From NCBI GenBank assembly GCA_027482185.1, contig JAIXWF010000013.1, positions 620,001 through 684,000 on the forward strand: DNA of 64,000 nucleotides. The letters are read 5' to 3'. This DNA is from Opitutaceae bacterium. GTDB lineage: Bacteria; Verrucomicrobiota; Verrucomicrobiia; Opitutales; Opitutaceae. The position numbers and the translations under genes are program-made. Shown one piece after another: positions 18,101 through 27,036 of the stretch; positions within the stretch are counted from its first letter, which is position 1; each line of letters opens with the position of its first letter. Under the pieces are notes generated by a model, which was given only the letters and a program-made list of their open reading frames with translations, made no database searches and was not told where the DNA came from.

Positions 18101-21100
18101 CCACCTTGGAGAATCTCGCCGGCGGCACCGTGCGCTTCCTCGAGACGCCGGTCGTCTCCGTCTCGCAAAACCTCAATTCCATCCGCGCCTCCGGCCTCGA
18201 TGTGATCAACCGCGGCACGATGACCGTCGGCGCTCTCACCGCGCAGACGGGCAGTGCCGCCCAGCCGTGGTTCTATCTCGACCGCAGCCTCACGAACACC
18301 GGCACGCTCGCGCTCCTGCAGAGCGCCGACGTGAACGTGTTCGGCGCCTTCAACCACAGCGGGTCGCTCACGCTGGCGAACGACGCGTTTCTCGTCGCCC
18401 ACGCCGGCGGCACCTCCACCGGCACGGCCGTCCTCGGAACGCTGCCGGGGGCTTTCCTCGCGTTTCGCGGCGCCGCCGTGCACGACGCCGGGACGACGTT
18501 TTCCGGCGCCGGTTATCTGTCCGTGGAAGGCGGCTCGCTCACCACTCCGGCCGGCACCTACGTGCCGACGGTCAATTTGGAACTGCTCGGGGGCGCGACC
18601 TTGCCCGCGGCCACGGGACTCGCGGTCGGCAGCGGCCGTTGGCTGCGGGTCGCCGGGCCAATCTCCGCTTTGCCGATCACGGTGCCGTCGGGCGGCGACT
18701 TGCAGTTCGTCGGGGGCACCAACACGAACGCGATCATGATCGCGACCGGCGGCACCGCCAGGATCGGCAGCACGTATGCCACGAGCATCGGCTATGTGCG
18801 CGATCAGCCGGCCACCGTTTTGAACGCTGTCGCGGGCACGCCCGGCCGCGGAGACATCGTCAACGCCGGCACGGTCGAGGTTGTGCCCGGTCGCATCGCC
18901 GGCACCGGTAGGCTGATCAACGAACCCGGCGGGGTCTCGCGGGCGGTCAGCGGATTTTCCCAGACGCTCCAGGAGATGATGCTGGAGACGGTCAACCGCG
19001 GGTTGCTGATGCTGCACACGGTCGACGACGACCCGAATCTCTTCCATTCGGCCGAGTACGTTGGCGGCGTGCGTTTCGGCAATATCGCCAATACCGGGAC
19101 CGTTTCGCTGCGCGCGACCGAGGCTTCGCACGATGCCCACGACGACGTCAGTGTCCGGATGGGTACGTTCACGCAGACCGCGGGCACGACGACGATCGAG
19201 ACCACGCGTTGGAATTCCGGCATCATGCCGGATGCGTTCATCCAGGCCGATGCGTTCAACATTCTCGGCGGTTCCGTCAGCGCCACCGGCCGGCTCGTCG
19301 TGCCGGTCGTGGCGAATCAAGGACTCTTCCAGGTCGGCAGCGCCGGGCTCGCGGTCAGCGGCGGTTTTTCCAACCAGAGCGGCGGCGAATTGCGGCTGAG
19401 CGGCCGGCTCACGCTCGGCGGTCCGTTGACCCTCGGCACCAACGCGCGCCTCTTGCTCGACGGGCCCGCGGCCGACGTGTTCGTCGGCGGCGCCTCGGTT
19501 TTTGGCAGCGCCTTCAACACGCCGGCGGGATCGACCGTGGAACTGCGCAACCGCACGCTCAACACGCCCGCGACCATGACGACCGAGGGCACCTTGATCG
19601 TGGGTGCGGGCGGCGTGCTCGAGCGCTGGAGCGGCGCTTTGGCCGGCGGCGGCACGGTGCGCGTGAGTTCCGGGGGGCATCTCAACCTGTACCACGATTT
19701 CAACGGCTCCGGCACCGGCCCGATTGAAATCGAATCCGGCGGTCGCCTGACGCTCAACGGCAGCAGCCAGCCGGTCCGGCTGCACGGCCGCCCCTTGGCC
19801 AATCGCGGCACGGTCGACCATGTCCTCGGCGCGGTGCTGATGAACGGCTCGACCGTGATCACGAACCACGGCGTTTGGAACGATTCCTCGACCGCGGCCG
19901 GCGCCAACTTCGCCTTCTCCAACGAAGGCGGCCAGACGCCGGGCGGCCAGTTCATCAATCACGGCACGTTGAACAAAAGCGGCACGGGCACACTGTCGTT
20001 CGGCGGGCCCGCGAACGGGCCGTGGTTGTTCAATTCCGGTACGATCAATCTGAACGCCGGCAGCATCGCCGTGGCGTCGGGAGTCACGTTTGCCGGCACC
20101 TCCGTCGTCAACCTCGCCGCCGGCACCACGCTGCAGATCCACGGCGACGGCGCGACGTCGCAGGTCGAGAGCGGTGCGCGTTTCCAGGGGGCGGGCACAC
20201 TCGGTTTCGGCACCGGCGCGCATACCCTCAACGGCGACATCCACGCGAGCAACGTCAGCTTCGGCGGGGTTCTGCTCGGCAACCATACCCTGCACGGGAA
20301 CTGGTCGGTGGGTTTCGGCGCCACCTTGGCCACCGCGGGCACGACCCGCATCGCGAGCGACGGTACCTGGAATTTCAACGGCCACGTCAACGGCGTGAAC
20401 CGCCTCTACGGCCGCACGTTTGTGAACGACGGCACCGTCAACCACAACGAGTCCGCCCTCGGCCTCGATGCCGCGGCCTCGATCACCAACCGCGGGACGT
20501 GGAACACCTCCGCCCATGCGTCCTTGACCACCGAGGGTGGTTACACCGCCGGAGGGGTTTTCCGCAATGAAGGCACGTTGAACAAGAGCGGCTCGGGTAC
20601 GCTCACTTTCGGCGGCAACGGAACCGGACCGACCTTGGTCAACTCGGGCACGATCAATCTGGCCGCCGGCAGTATCTCCGTGGGGTCGGCTGTCACGTTC
20701 ACCGGCACGTCGGTGGTGAATCTGGCCGCCGGCACCACCTTCGGGATCGGCTCCGACGGCGCGACTTCACAGTTCCAAAACGGGGCGCGGTTCCAGGGCG
20801 CGGGCACGCTCGGACTCGGCGCCGGCGCGCACACGCTCAACGGCGACATCCACGCGAGCAACGCGAGCTTCGGCGGCGGAGTTCTGCTCGGCAACCACAC
20901 GTTGCACGGCAACTGGACGATGGCGTTCGGTGCCACCTTGGGCGCGGCGGGCACGACGCGGATTGCCAGCGACGGCGTCTGGAACTTCAACGGCCACGTG
21001 AACAGCGTCCATCGGCTCCACGGCCGGACGTTTATCAATGACGGGATCGTGAACCACAACGAGTCCGCCCTCGGATTCGATGCCGCCACCGTGGTCACGA

Positions 21101-22074
21101 ACCGCGGCACCTGGAATTACAACTCAAACGACAACTTTGGCTTCACGGGCACCGGCGGCGACGTTCCCCTCGGCGCATTCGTGAACGAGGGCACCTTCGT
21201 CAAATACGGCGCGGGCACGCTCGAAATGAACTATTACCACGGCCCGAGGTTTTCAAATACCGGCACCGTGGACGTTCGCCAGGGCACGCTGGAGCTCTAC
21301 CGCAATCTCGTGCAGCACGACGGCTCGACGCTCGCCGGCGGCACCTGGATCGTGCGTGCCGGAGCGCGGCTCAGCGAAGGCTACATGGGCGCGTACACGG
21401 TCAACCGCGCCCACGTCACCCTCTACGGCAACGCCGCCTTCGGCAATCTGGCCGGTTCACTCCTGCGGAACGAAGGCACGCTGCGTCTGCTCGACGGCCA
21501 CGTGCTCGCGGCCGGCTCCGGCGCGTTCACGAACACCGGCACGCTCCTCGTCGGCGCCGGTTCGCGTTTCACCGCCGCCGGCGGGATCACCAACTCGGGC
21601 ACGCTCGGCGGCGCGGGCGCGATCGTCGGCTCGATCGTTTCCTCCGGCATCTTGGCGCCGGGCGAATCGCCGGGGCTGCTCGCCGTCACCGGCAACCTGA
21701 CGTTGCAGGGCACGTCGCAACTCTTGCTGGAACTCGGCGGCGCGGGCCGCGGGACCGGTTACGATGCGATCGATGTGAGCGGCACGTTCAACTTCGGAGG
21801 CACGCTGGTGCTGAGTTTGGTCAACGGATACGCGCCGGCGGCCGGCACGAGTTTCGATCTCTTCAACTTCGCCGCGGGGCAGGGGTCGTTCCAGCAACTC
21901 ACGTTGCCGACGCTCGCCGGCGGCCTGCAGTGGAACACCGGCGCGCTCTATTCGGCGGGCGTTCTGTCGGTCCAGGCGTCCGCGATTCCCGAACCTTCGA
22001 CCTATGCGTTGTTCGCCGGCGCGGCGATGTTGGCCGCGGCGTTGGTCCGGCGCCGGCGGTCGGCCCGGAATTGA
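15160..22074 (+). CDS. Giant PEP-CTERM surface protein with beta-helix-like repeats
   Basis: A 2304-residue protein. The signal peptide is unusually basic (SSRRGFSRRSLAAIFLAGGVWASAATAGAQ). After FTWDGGPDSSYDGTWINPLNW, which resembles autotransporter-associated repeat openings, the body is almost entirely Gly/Thr/Asn-rich short strands (GTLNxSG, NxGTxN, TLAGGT), as in right-handed beta-helix adhesins. The C-terminus is a canonical PEP-CTERM sorting signal: IPEPSTYALFAGAAMLAAALVRRRR. Such proteins are processed by an exosortase, which is not in this window. Two near-identical 203-residue units lie at about residues 1589-1997. The gene is divergent from the sigma factor (61 bp between starts), so both may share a control region. 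Confidence 0.92.
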   Translation: MPEFAYSSRRGFSRRSLAAIFLAGGVWASAATAGAQTVFTWDGGPDSSYDGTWINPLNWTADFGSPTALDTARFNANQSFTVSMGGASVSNLDVTSGDVRFDFLPGSRLTTNSGVAVRNATMRIRNGTVGSESAVLETTNAAIFLDGSTLQFQRILNRGTLLIEGNGHIAASFGSPNLSVDSTLPGPLTIRAVGGNLDITMDRQYGTLIPGSVELGPNSMRIFSERISGFSFGHGIESSVSMAGGVLETTESLSLLGRIFGHGTVRVSGPGAILSIGGGAELDGNLLLDLSSSPEFYSLTIRGPVDVGPHRFEVRGATVDNLPVTVWSSTSESSSGVRIPTVFTLAGGELMLGRSALFVGHQNFESGPDVRASVQGYGVIRGKLFAELTDLRGDILPDNNVVSRPDPWTWFQATGPLVLANRLEVGGDPVGLLSSAPVSALQGVTIAGGTLRTPAGLTVPAGQTVSGYGLIRGPVLPGTTLVGTHTFQIGDDILFGSDEWTFLSSGTVEANRALDLAGAALRTPGILDLKAASSLRGFGSVEAELVGSGPVSLENGNLTLGRATSTQGINLAGTVSVGPHTLTLRDADAAVLGGNVTLGGGTILAANGLRLTSALTGNGTVTAALTGNGTITATGDLVLGDATQAVGVNFDGTLNVATHRVTLLSGSAPAALGPSTTLAGGLLVSATGFNVASGETISGSGILLGALGGVGAGTALSPGGPFTWARPLAVGNATATLLTTGQATVSDLTTLAGGTVNGPTGAGLRLAGGGAFSGFGTMNVPLDATAGNVTVGGGALNLAAGGTFDATTTVGAGSTLQLSGGASRFLSGSQSDLAALAVTGGAAGVEIGATFAANAVTVSGGSLTFAAGTTGSLATASPLTVSGTGTLTLNADTVLPIPTTVSGNGTATGTLNGTGALRIDSGRTLRLERGALTGGGLVDVRPGGTLDIVTNTATLSRSIVNAGTVRLNPTVAENFFLGGSATLENLAGGTVRFLETPVVSVSQNLNSIRASGLDVINRGTMTVGALTAQTGSAAQPWFYLDRSLTNTGTLALLQSADVNVFGAFNHSGSLTLANDAFLVAHAGGTSTGTAVLGTLPGAFLAFRGAAVHDAGTTFSGAGYLSVEGGSLTTPAGTYVPTVNLELLGGATLPAATGLAVGSGRWLRVAGPISALPITVPSGGDLQFVGGTNTNAIMIATGGTARIGSTYATSIGYVRDQPATVLNAVAGTPGRGDIVNAGTVEVVPGRIAGTGRLINEPGGVSRAVSGFSQTLQEMMLETVNRGLLMLHTVDDDPNLFHSAEYVGGVRFGNIANTGTVSLRATEASHDAHDDVSVRMGTFTQTAGTTTIETTRWNSGIMPDAFIQADAFNILGGSVSATGRLVVPVVANQGLFQVGSAGLAVSGGFSNQSGGELRLSGRLTLGGPLTLGTNARLLLDGPAADVFVGGASVFGSAFNTPAGSTVELRNRTLNTPATMTTEGTLIVGAGGVLERWSGALAGGGTVRVSSGGHLNLYHDFNGSGTGPIEIESGGRLTLNGSSQPVRLHGRPLANRGTVDHVLGAVLMNGSTVITNHGVWNDSSTAAGANFAFSNEGGQTPGGQFINHGTLNKSGTGTLSFGGPANGPWLFNSGTINLNAGSIAVASGVTFAGTSVVNLAAGTTLQIHGDGATSQVESGARFQGAGTLGFGTGAHTLNGDIHASNVSFGGVLLGNHTLHGNWSVGFGATLATAGTTRIASDGTWNFNGHVNGVNRLYGRTFVNDGTVNHNESALGLDAAASITNRGTWNTSAHASLTTEGGYTAGGVFRNEGTLNKSGSGTLTFGGNGTGPTLVNSGTINLAAGSISVGSAVTFTGTSVVNLAAGTTFGIGSDGATSQFQNGARFQGAGTLGLGAGAHTLNGDIHASNASFGGGVLLGNHTLHGNWTMAFGATLGAAGTTRIASDGVWNFNGHVNSVHRLHGRTFINDGIVNHNESALGFDAATVVTNRGTWNYNSNDNFGFTGTGGDVPLGAFVNEGTFVKYGAGTLEMNYYHGPRFSNTGTVDVRQGTLELYRNLVQHDGSTLAGGTWIVRAGARLSEGYMGAYTVNRAHVTLYGNAAFGNLAGSLLRNEGTLRLLDGHVLAAGSGAFTNTGTLLVGAGSRFTAAGGITNSGTLGGAGAIVGSIVSSGILAPGESPGLLAVTGNLTLQGTSQLLLELGGAGRGTGYDAIDVSGTFNFGGTLVLSLVNGYAPAAGTSFDLFNFAAGQGSFQQLTLPTLAGGLQWNTGALYSAGVLSVQASAIPEPSTYALFAGAAMLAAALVRRRRSARN
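19924..21150 (+). repeat. Tandem 0.61-kb duplication inside the PEP-CTERM gene
   Basis: Two direct units, 19924-20532 and 20533-21150, each open with an EGGxTxGG segment followed by GTLNKSG. They share GTSVVNLAAGTT, GARFQGAGTLG, AHTLNGDIHASN, LLGNHTLHGNW and NHNESALG. The offset is 609 bp at the start of the unit. The second unit carries an extra Gly codon (FGGGVLLG against FGGVLLG), so the frame is kept. Weaker echoes lie just before (VITNHGVWN) and after (FVNEGTF). Confidence 0.85.
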
Positions 22075-22298
22075 GCCCGAAATTTGGCTGGAGGATGAAA
22101 GTTGAACCCAAGCAACGCCGTTGAACCGCAGCGCAAAAAAGGAGCACACAGAGACAAACGGCTTGGCACGGGAATTGGGGTTCCCTTGCGGAGTGTAGGG
22201 GTCGTGCGAGTCAACTTTGCCCCCACTCCTTTCTTTGTGCGCGCTGTTTCTTTGCGGTGAAAATTGAACCACGGAGTTTGGGCTGAAGGTTGCCGCCC

Positions 22299-22334
22299 GC
22301 CGGCGGCGGCCATTAGCGGAAATGCGCCGCCGGC
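22299..22334. repeat. GC-rich hairpin with 10-bp perfect stem
   Basis: GCCGGCGGCG at 22299-22308 pairs perfectly with CGCCGCCGGC at 22325-22334 around a 16-base loop. There is no T-tract. Its left part with the loop, GGCGGCGGCCATTAGCG, also occurs inside the repeat at 58888-59002 and, with one change, at 59898-60012. Confidence 0.6.
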
Positions 22335-22358
22335 AATTCATGCACCGCGATTGGCAAC

Positions 22359-22382
22359 GCCTGCGTAGAGCAAACCGCAGGC
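22359..22382. promoter_or_regulatory. Hairpin about 50 bp upstream of the nifJ start
   Basis: GCCTGCG pairs with CGCAGGC around a 10-base loop, and the stem can be extended by one C-G pair. It could lie in the nifJ leader RNA or be an operator. There is no T-tract, so a simple terminator is less likely. The function is not shown by the sequence. Confidence 0.35.
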
Positions 22383-22433
22383 GCGTGGCACGATGGGAAA
22401 CACCGGGGAAGCCCCGGCCCAATCTCCACGCCC

Positions 22434-25400
22434 ATGTCTTCCCCCGCCCGGAAATCCGAGTTCGTGACTTGCGATGCCAACGAGGCCGTGGCCTCCGTCG
22501 CCTACCGGCTCAATGAACTGATCGCGATTTACCCGATCACGCCGTCGTCCCCGATGGCCGAGTCCTGCGACGAATGGGCGGCACTCGGCAAAAAGAACCT
22601 CTGGGGCGAGGTGCCGAAGATCGTGGAACTGCAATCCGAGGGCGGCGTCGCCGGCGCCGTGCACGGCGGATTGCTCGGCGGCGCGCTGACCACGACGTTC
22701 ACCGCCTCGCAGGGCCTCCTGCTGATGATCCCGAATCTCTACAAGATCGCGGGCGAACTGCTCCCGCTGACCTTGCACGTGAGCGCGCGCGCCCTCGCCG
22801 CGCAGGGGCTCTCGATCTTCGGCGACCACCAGGATGTCATGGCCTGCCGCGCCACCGGCGCCGCGTTGCTCTGCAGCAACTCCGCCCAGGAAGCGCACGA
22901 CCTCGCCCTGATCGCCCACGCCGCCAGCTACGACGCGCGCGTGCCGTTCATCCATTTCTTCGACGGCTTCCGCACCTCGCACGAGGTGCAGAAACTGAAG
23001 CTGCTCCCCGACGACGTGCTCCGCGCCGTGATCGACGAGGACGCGATCGCGTCGTTCCGGTCCCGCGCCATGACGCCGGACAAACCGACGCTCCGCGGCA
23101 CGGCGCAGAATCCCGACGTCTACTTCCAGGGCCGCGAGGCCGTGAATCCGTTCTACCGCGATCTGCCCAAGATCGTGCAGGCCGCGATGGACCGCTTCGC
23201 CGCCGCGACCGGCCGCGCGTATCATCTCTTCGACTACTACGGGCATCCCGAGGCGGAACGCGTCGTCGTCGCCATGGGCAGCGGCGTCGAGACCCTCGTC
23301 GAAACCGCCGAGTGGCTCGCCGTCCGCGGGGAAAAGGTCGGCGTCCTCTCCGTCCGGCTCTTTTTGCCCTTCGACACCGCCGCCTTCCTCGCGGCGTTGC
23401 CCAAGTCCGTGCAGGCCCTCGCCGTGCTCGACCGCACGAAGGAACCGGGCTCCATCGGCGAACCGCTTTATCTCAACGTGCTCGCCGCCCTCGCCGAGCG
23501 CCGCAGCCCGCTGGCCGCTTCCCCGCGGATCGTCGGCGGCCGCTACGGTCTTGGTTCCAAGGAATTCACGCCGGGCATGGCGCGCGCCGTGTTTGCGGAA
23601 ATCGCGAAACCGGAACCGAAGAACCATTTCACCGTCGGCATCTTCGACGACGTCAGCGGTTCCTCGCTGCCGTGGGACGCCGACTTCGATCTCGAGGCCG
23701 CCGACGTGCGCCGCTGCGTGTTCGTTGGGCTCGGGGCCGACGGCACCGTCGGCGCCAACAAGAATTCGATCAAGATCATCGGCGAGCAGACGGAAAACTT
23801 CGCCCAGGGCTACTTCGTGTACGACTCGAAGAAGTCGGGCTCGATGACGATCTCGCACCTGCGTTTCGGCCCGCGGCCGATCCGGGCGCCGTACCTGATC
23901 CGCTACGCGGACTTCGTGGCCTGCAGCCAATACAGCTTCGTCGGCCGCGTCGACGTGCTCGGCTACGCCGCGCCGGGCGCGACGGTGCTGCTCAATTCGC
24001 CGTATCCGGCGGAGAAATCGTGGGCCCGTCTGCCGCGCGAATGGCAGCAGACCCTGATCGCGAAGAAGATCCGCCTCCTCGTGATCGACGCGACGCAAGT
24101 CGCGCAGGCGAGCGGCATGGGCCGCCGGACCAATACCGTTTTGCAGACCTGCTTCTTCGCGTTGTCCGGCGTGCTGCCGCGCGACGAGGCGATCGCGCAG
24201 ATCAAGAAAGCCATCGCCAAGACCTACGGGAAGAAGGGCGAACAGATCGTCCAGATGAACTACGCCGCCGTCGATGCCGCCCTCGCGGGCATGCACGAGG
24301 TGCCGATCCCGGCCGAGGTGGACGCCGGCGCGGTTGCGACCGTGCCGCCGAGCTACGCGAAGGCGTCCGACTTCATCCAAAAGGTCACCGCCCGCTTGCT
24401 CGAGCAACAGGGCGATCTGATGCCGGTGAGCGCGCTGCCGGTCGACGGCTGCTGGCCGACGGGCACGGCCCGGATCGAGAAACGCAATCTTGCCCTCGAG
24501 ATCCCGGCCTGGGACCCGAACATCTGCATCCAGTGCAACAAGTGCGTGATGGTCTGCCCGCACGCCGCGATCCGCGCGAAGTTCTGCGCGCCCGAGCAAC
24601 TCGCCGCCGCGCCCGCCGGTTTCGCGTCGGTGCCGTTCAAGGCGAACGATTTTCCCGGCATGCGCTACACGCTGCAGGTCGCGCCCGAGGATTGCACGGG
24701 CTGCTCGCTCTGCGTGCAGGTCTGCCCCGCCAAGGACCGTTCCAATCCGCGGCACAAGGCGATCGACATGGTCGCCCAGCCGCCGCGCCTCGAATCCGAC
24801 CGCGCCAATTGGGACTTCTTCATGCAGCTGCCGGATCCCGACCGCACCAAGCTCGATACGAGCACGGTCAAGGGCGCGCAATTCATGGCGCCGCTGTTCG
24901 AATTCTCCGGCGCCTGCCTCGGCTGCGGCGAAACGCCGTACATCAAACTGCTCACGCAGCTCTTCGGCGACCGCATGGTTGTCGCCAACGCCACCGGCTG
25001 CTCCTCGATCTACGGCGGCAATCTGCCGACCACGCCCTATTGCTCCAACAGCGAGGGCCGCGGTCCGGCCTGGGCCAACTCCCTCTTCGAGGACAACGCC
25101 GAGTTCGGTCTCGGCCTGCACCTCGCGATCGAGCAACGCGCCCGCACCGCGCGCCTGCTCGTCAGCGAATTGGCCGGCCGAATCCCGGTCGATTTGGTCC
25201 AGGCAATTCTGACCGCCGACCAAGCCACCGAAGCCGGCATCGCCGCCCAGCGCGAGCGGGTCGTGCTGGTGAAGGCCGCTTTGGCCGGAGACACGCGGCC
25301 CGAAGCGCAGCGGTTGCTCGCGGTCGCCGACGACCTCGTCAAGAAAGTCACCTGGATCGTCGGCGGCGACGGTTGGGCCTACGACATCGGCTACGGCGGC

Positions 25401-26042
25401 CTCGACCACGTGCTCGCCTCGGGCGCCAACGTGAAAGTTCTCGTTCTGGATACGGAGGTTTACTCCAACACCGGCGGCCAGGCCTCGAAGTCCACGCCCA
25501 TCGGGGCGGTCGCCAAGTTTGCCGCCGGCGGCAAGCCGGTCGCGAAGAAGGACCTCGCGCTCCTCGCGATGCAATACGGGCACGTCTACGTGGCGCGCGT
25601 CGCCTTCGGCGCGAAGGACAGCCAGACGCTCGCGGCCATCCGCGAGGCCGAAGCCTATCCCGGTCCGGCGTTGATTCTGGCCTACTCGCACTGCATCGCC
25701 CACGGGTTCCCGCTGCACCTCGGATTGGAGCAGCAGAAGCTCGCGGTGGATACGGGTTACTGGCCGCTGTTCCGTTTCGATCCGCGCGTGGCCGAACGCG
25801 GCGAGATCGGGCTCAAGCTCGATTCCGGCGCCCCGAAGACGGATCTGGCCAAGTTCATGGCCAACGAAACGCGCTTCGGCATCCTCCGGAACGTCGATCC
25901 GAAACGCGCCGACGAACTCGCGGCCCTGGCCCAGGCGCAGGTCCGCAAGCACTTCGCCCTCTACCAACATCTCGCCACCGCGCCCGCGGCGCCGGCTCCG
26001 GCTGCGGCGCCCGCGGCCCGTCCCGTTTCCCCCACGACATGA
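22434..26042 (+). CDS. nifJ: Pyruvate:ferredoxin (flavodoxin) oxidoreductase
   Basis: A 1202-residue single-chain PFOR that converts pyruvate and CoA to acetyl-CoA and CO2 while reducing ferredoxin or flavodoxin. The N-terminal domain has AIYPITPSSPMAE. The gamma-domain (GLGADGTVGANKNSIKII) follows at about 430. The ferredoxin domain at about 695-780 carries two 4Fe-4S motifs (CIQCNKCVMVCP and CTGCSLCVQVCP). The proximal cluster cysteines are in GACLGCGETPY and NATGCSSIYGG. TPP binding is seen in GGDGWAYDIGYGGLDH and DTEVYSNTGGQ. Length is normal (about 1170-1200). A Pro/Ala-rich tail ends the protein. Its TGA overlaps the next gene's ATG by 4 bp. The enzyme is typical of anaerobic or facultative metabolism. 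Confidence 0.97.
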   Translation: MSSPARKSEFVTCDANEAVASVAYRLNELIAIYPITPSSPMAESCDEWAALGKKNLWGEVPKIVELQSEGGVAGAVHGGLLGGALTTTFTASQGLLLMIPNLYKIAGELLPLTLHVSARALAAQGLSIFGDHQDVMACRATGAALLCSNSAQEAHDLALIAHAASYDARVPFIHFFDGFRTSHEVQKLKLLPDDVLRAVIDEDAIASFRSRAMTPDKPTLRGTAQNPDVYFQGREAVNPFYRDLPKIVQAAMDRFAAATGRAYHLFDYYGHPEAERVVVAMGSGVETLVETAEWLAVRGEKVGVLSVRLFLPFDTAAFLAALPKSVQALAVLDRTKEPGSIGEPLYLNVLAALAERRSPLAASPRIVGGRYGLGSKEFTPGMARAVFAEIAKPEPKNHFTVGIFDDVSGSSLPWDADFDLEAADVRRCVFVGLGADGTVGANKNSIKIIGEQTENFAQGYFVYDSKKSGSMTISHLRFGPRPIRAPYLIRYADFVACSQYSFVGRVDVLGYAAPGATVLLNSPYPAEKSWARLPREWQQTLIAKKIRLLVIDATQVAQASGMGRRTNTVLQTCFFALSGVLPRDEAIAQIKKAIAKTYGKKGEQIVQMNYAAVDAALAGMHEVPIPAEVDAGAVATVPPSYAKASDFIQKVTARLLEQQGDLMPVSALPVDGCWPTGTARIEKRNLALEIPAWDPNICIQCNKCVMVCPHAAIRAKFCAPEQLAAAPAGFASVPFKANDFPGMRYTLQVAPEDCTGCSLCVQVCPAKDRSNPRHKAIDMVAQPPRLESDRANWDFFMQLPDPDRTKLDTSTVKGAQFMAPLFEFSGACLGCGETPYIKLLTQLFGDRMVVANATGCSSIYGGNLPTTPYCSNSEGRGPAWANSLFEDNAEFGLGLHLAIEQRARTARLLVSELAGRIPVDLVQAILTADQATEAGIAAQRERVVLVKAALAGDTRPEAQRLLAVADDLVKKVTWIVGGDGWAYDIGYGGLDHVLASGANVKVLVLDTEVYSNTGGQASKSTPIGAVAKFAAGGKPVAKKDLALLAMQYGHVYVARVAFGAKDSQTLAAIREAEAYPGPALILAYSHCIAHGFPLHLGLEQQKLAVDTGYWPLFRFDPRVAERGEIGLKLDSGAPKTDLAKFMANETRFGILRNVDPKRADELAALAQAQVRKHFALYQHLATAPAAPAPAAAPAARPVSPTT

Positions 26043-27031
26043 ATCTCACGACCACCTACCTCGGCCTGAAGCTGGCCAACCCGCTCGTCGTCGGCGCCTC
26101 GCCGTTCTGCGATGCCGTGCACGTTGCCCGGCAGCTGCAGGATGCCGGCGCGTCCGCGATCGTGATGCGGTCGCTCTTCGAGGAACAGATCGACGCCGAG
26201 CAACGCGCGCTCCACCACCACACGGAGAGCATCGCCGACAGCAATCCCGAGGCCTCGTCCTACCTTCCGCCCTACGCCGAGTACCAGCTCACGCCCGACC
26301 ACTACCTGCGCCAGCTCGAGCACCTGAAGCAAAGTCTCTCGATTCCGGTCATCGGTTCGCTCAACGGCTGCCGCCCGGGCGGATGGACCGACTACGCGCG
26401 GAAGTTCGAGGCCGCCGGCGCCGATGCGATCGAGCTCAACCTCTACACCCTCGTGACCGATCCCGCGCGTGCGGGCGACGACGTCGAGGCCGACATGTTG
26501 GAAACGGTGCGTTCGGTGGTGAAGTCGGTGCGCATTCCGGTCTCGGTGAAACTGTCGCCCTTCCATACCTCGCCGGCCAACTTCGCCGTCGCGATCGAGC
26601 AGGTCGGGGCCGCCGGCGTCGTGCTCTACAACCGCTTCTACCAACCGGACATCAATCTCGAGGACCTCGAGGTGCAGCCGCAGTTGCGCCTTTCGGATTC
26701 CGGCGAATTGCTGCTGCGTCTGCGGTGGCTGGCGATCATTTCGCCGCATCTGCGCGGTTCGCTGGCGGTGAGCGGCGGCGTGCATTCGGCCGACGACATC
26801 ATCAAGGCGCTGCTCGCCGGCGCGCACACCGTGCAAATGGTGTCGGTGCTGCTGCGCCATGGGCCGCGGATCCTCTCGGGTTTGCTGGGCCGCATGACCG
26901 AGTGGTTGACCGACCACGGCTACGAAAACCTGGACCAGGTGCGCGGGGCGATGAACTTGCAGCGCTGCCCGGATCCCGCCGCGTTCGAACGCGCGAACTA
27001 CATCAAGATCCTCCAAAGCTGGCGGGTCTGA
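26039..27031 (+). CDS. Dihydroorotate dehydrogenase-like flavoprotein
   Basis: A 330-residue TIM-barrel protein of the DHOD/PyrD superfamily. It begins TTYLGLKLANPLVVGASPF, the usual N-terminus, and ends with the FMN phosphate-binding region LAVSGGVHSADDIIKALLAGAHTVQMVSVLL. The usual substrate loop (N-x-S-C-P-N after the EL motif) is replaced by IELNLYTLVTDP, so true dihydroorotate oxidation is doubtful. It lacks the C-terminal ferredoxin domain found in PreA. It overlaps nifJ by ATGA and is followed 5 bp later by the GltD-like gene, so translation is probably coupled. A role as a redox partner is an inference. Confidence 0.88.
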   Translation: MNLTTTYLGLKLANPLVVGASPFCDAVHVARQLQDAGASAIVMRSLFEEQIDAEQRALHHHTESIADSNPEASSYLPPYAEYQLTPDHYLRQLEHLKQSLSIPVIGSLNGCRPGGWTDYARKFEAAGADAIELNLYTLVTDPARAGDDVEADMLETVRSVVKSVRIPVSVKLSPFHTSPANFAVAIEQVGAAGVVLYNRFYQPDINLEDLEVQPQLRLSDSGELLLRLRWLAIISPHLRGSLAVSGGVHSADDIIKALLAGAHTVQMVSVLLRHGPRILSGLLGRMTEWLTDHGYENLDQVRGAMNLQRCPDPAAFERANYIKILQSWRV

Positions 27032-27036
27032 ACGCC

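Larger units (their letters stand above)
22075..22433. other. 359-bp gap between the PEP-CTERM gene and nifJ
   Basis: No gene is seen. It is less GC-rich at the left. An imperfect inverted repeat of ACCGCA-GCGCAAA-type sequence spans roughly 22125-22275 (TTGAACCGCAGCGCAAA on one side, TTTCTTTGCGGTGAAAATTG on the other). To its right are two perfect hairpins (annotated separately). The nifJ promoter should lie here, but I could not assign -35/-10 boxes with confidence. Confidence 0.6.

Noticed and set aside
22075-22433. Riboswitch or tRNA in the gap before nifJ
   Set aside because: The hairpins do not match a riboswitch class I know, and no cloverleaf with a T-loop (GTTCRANNC) is present.
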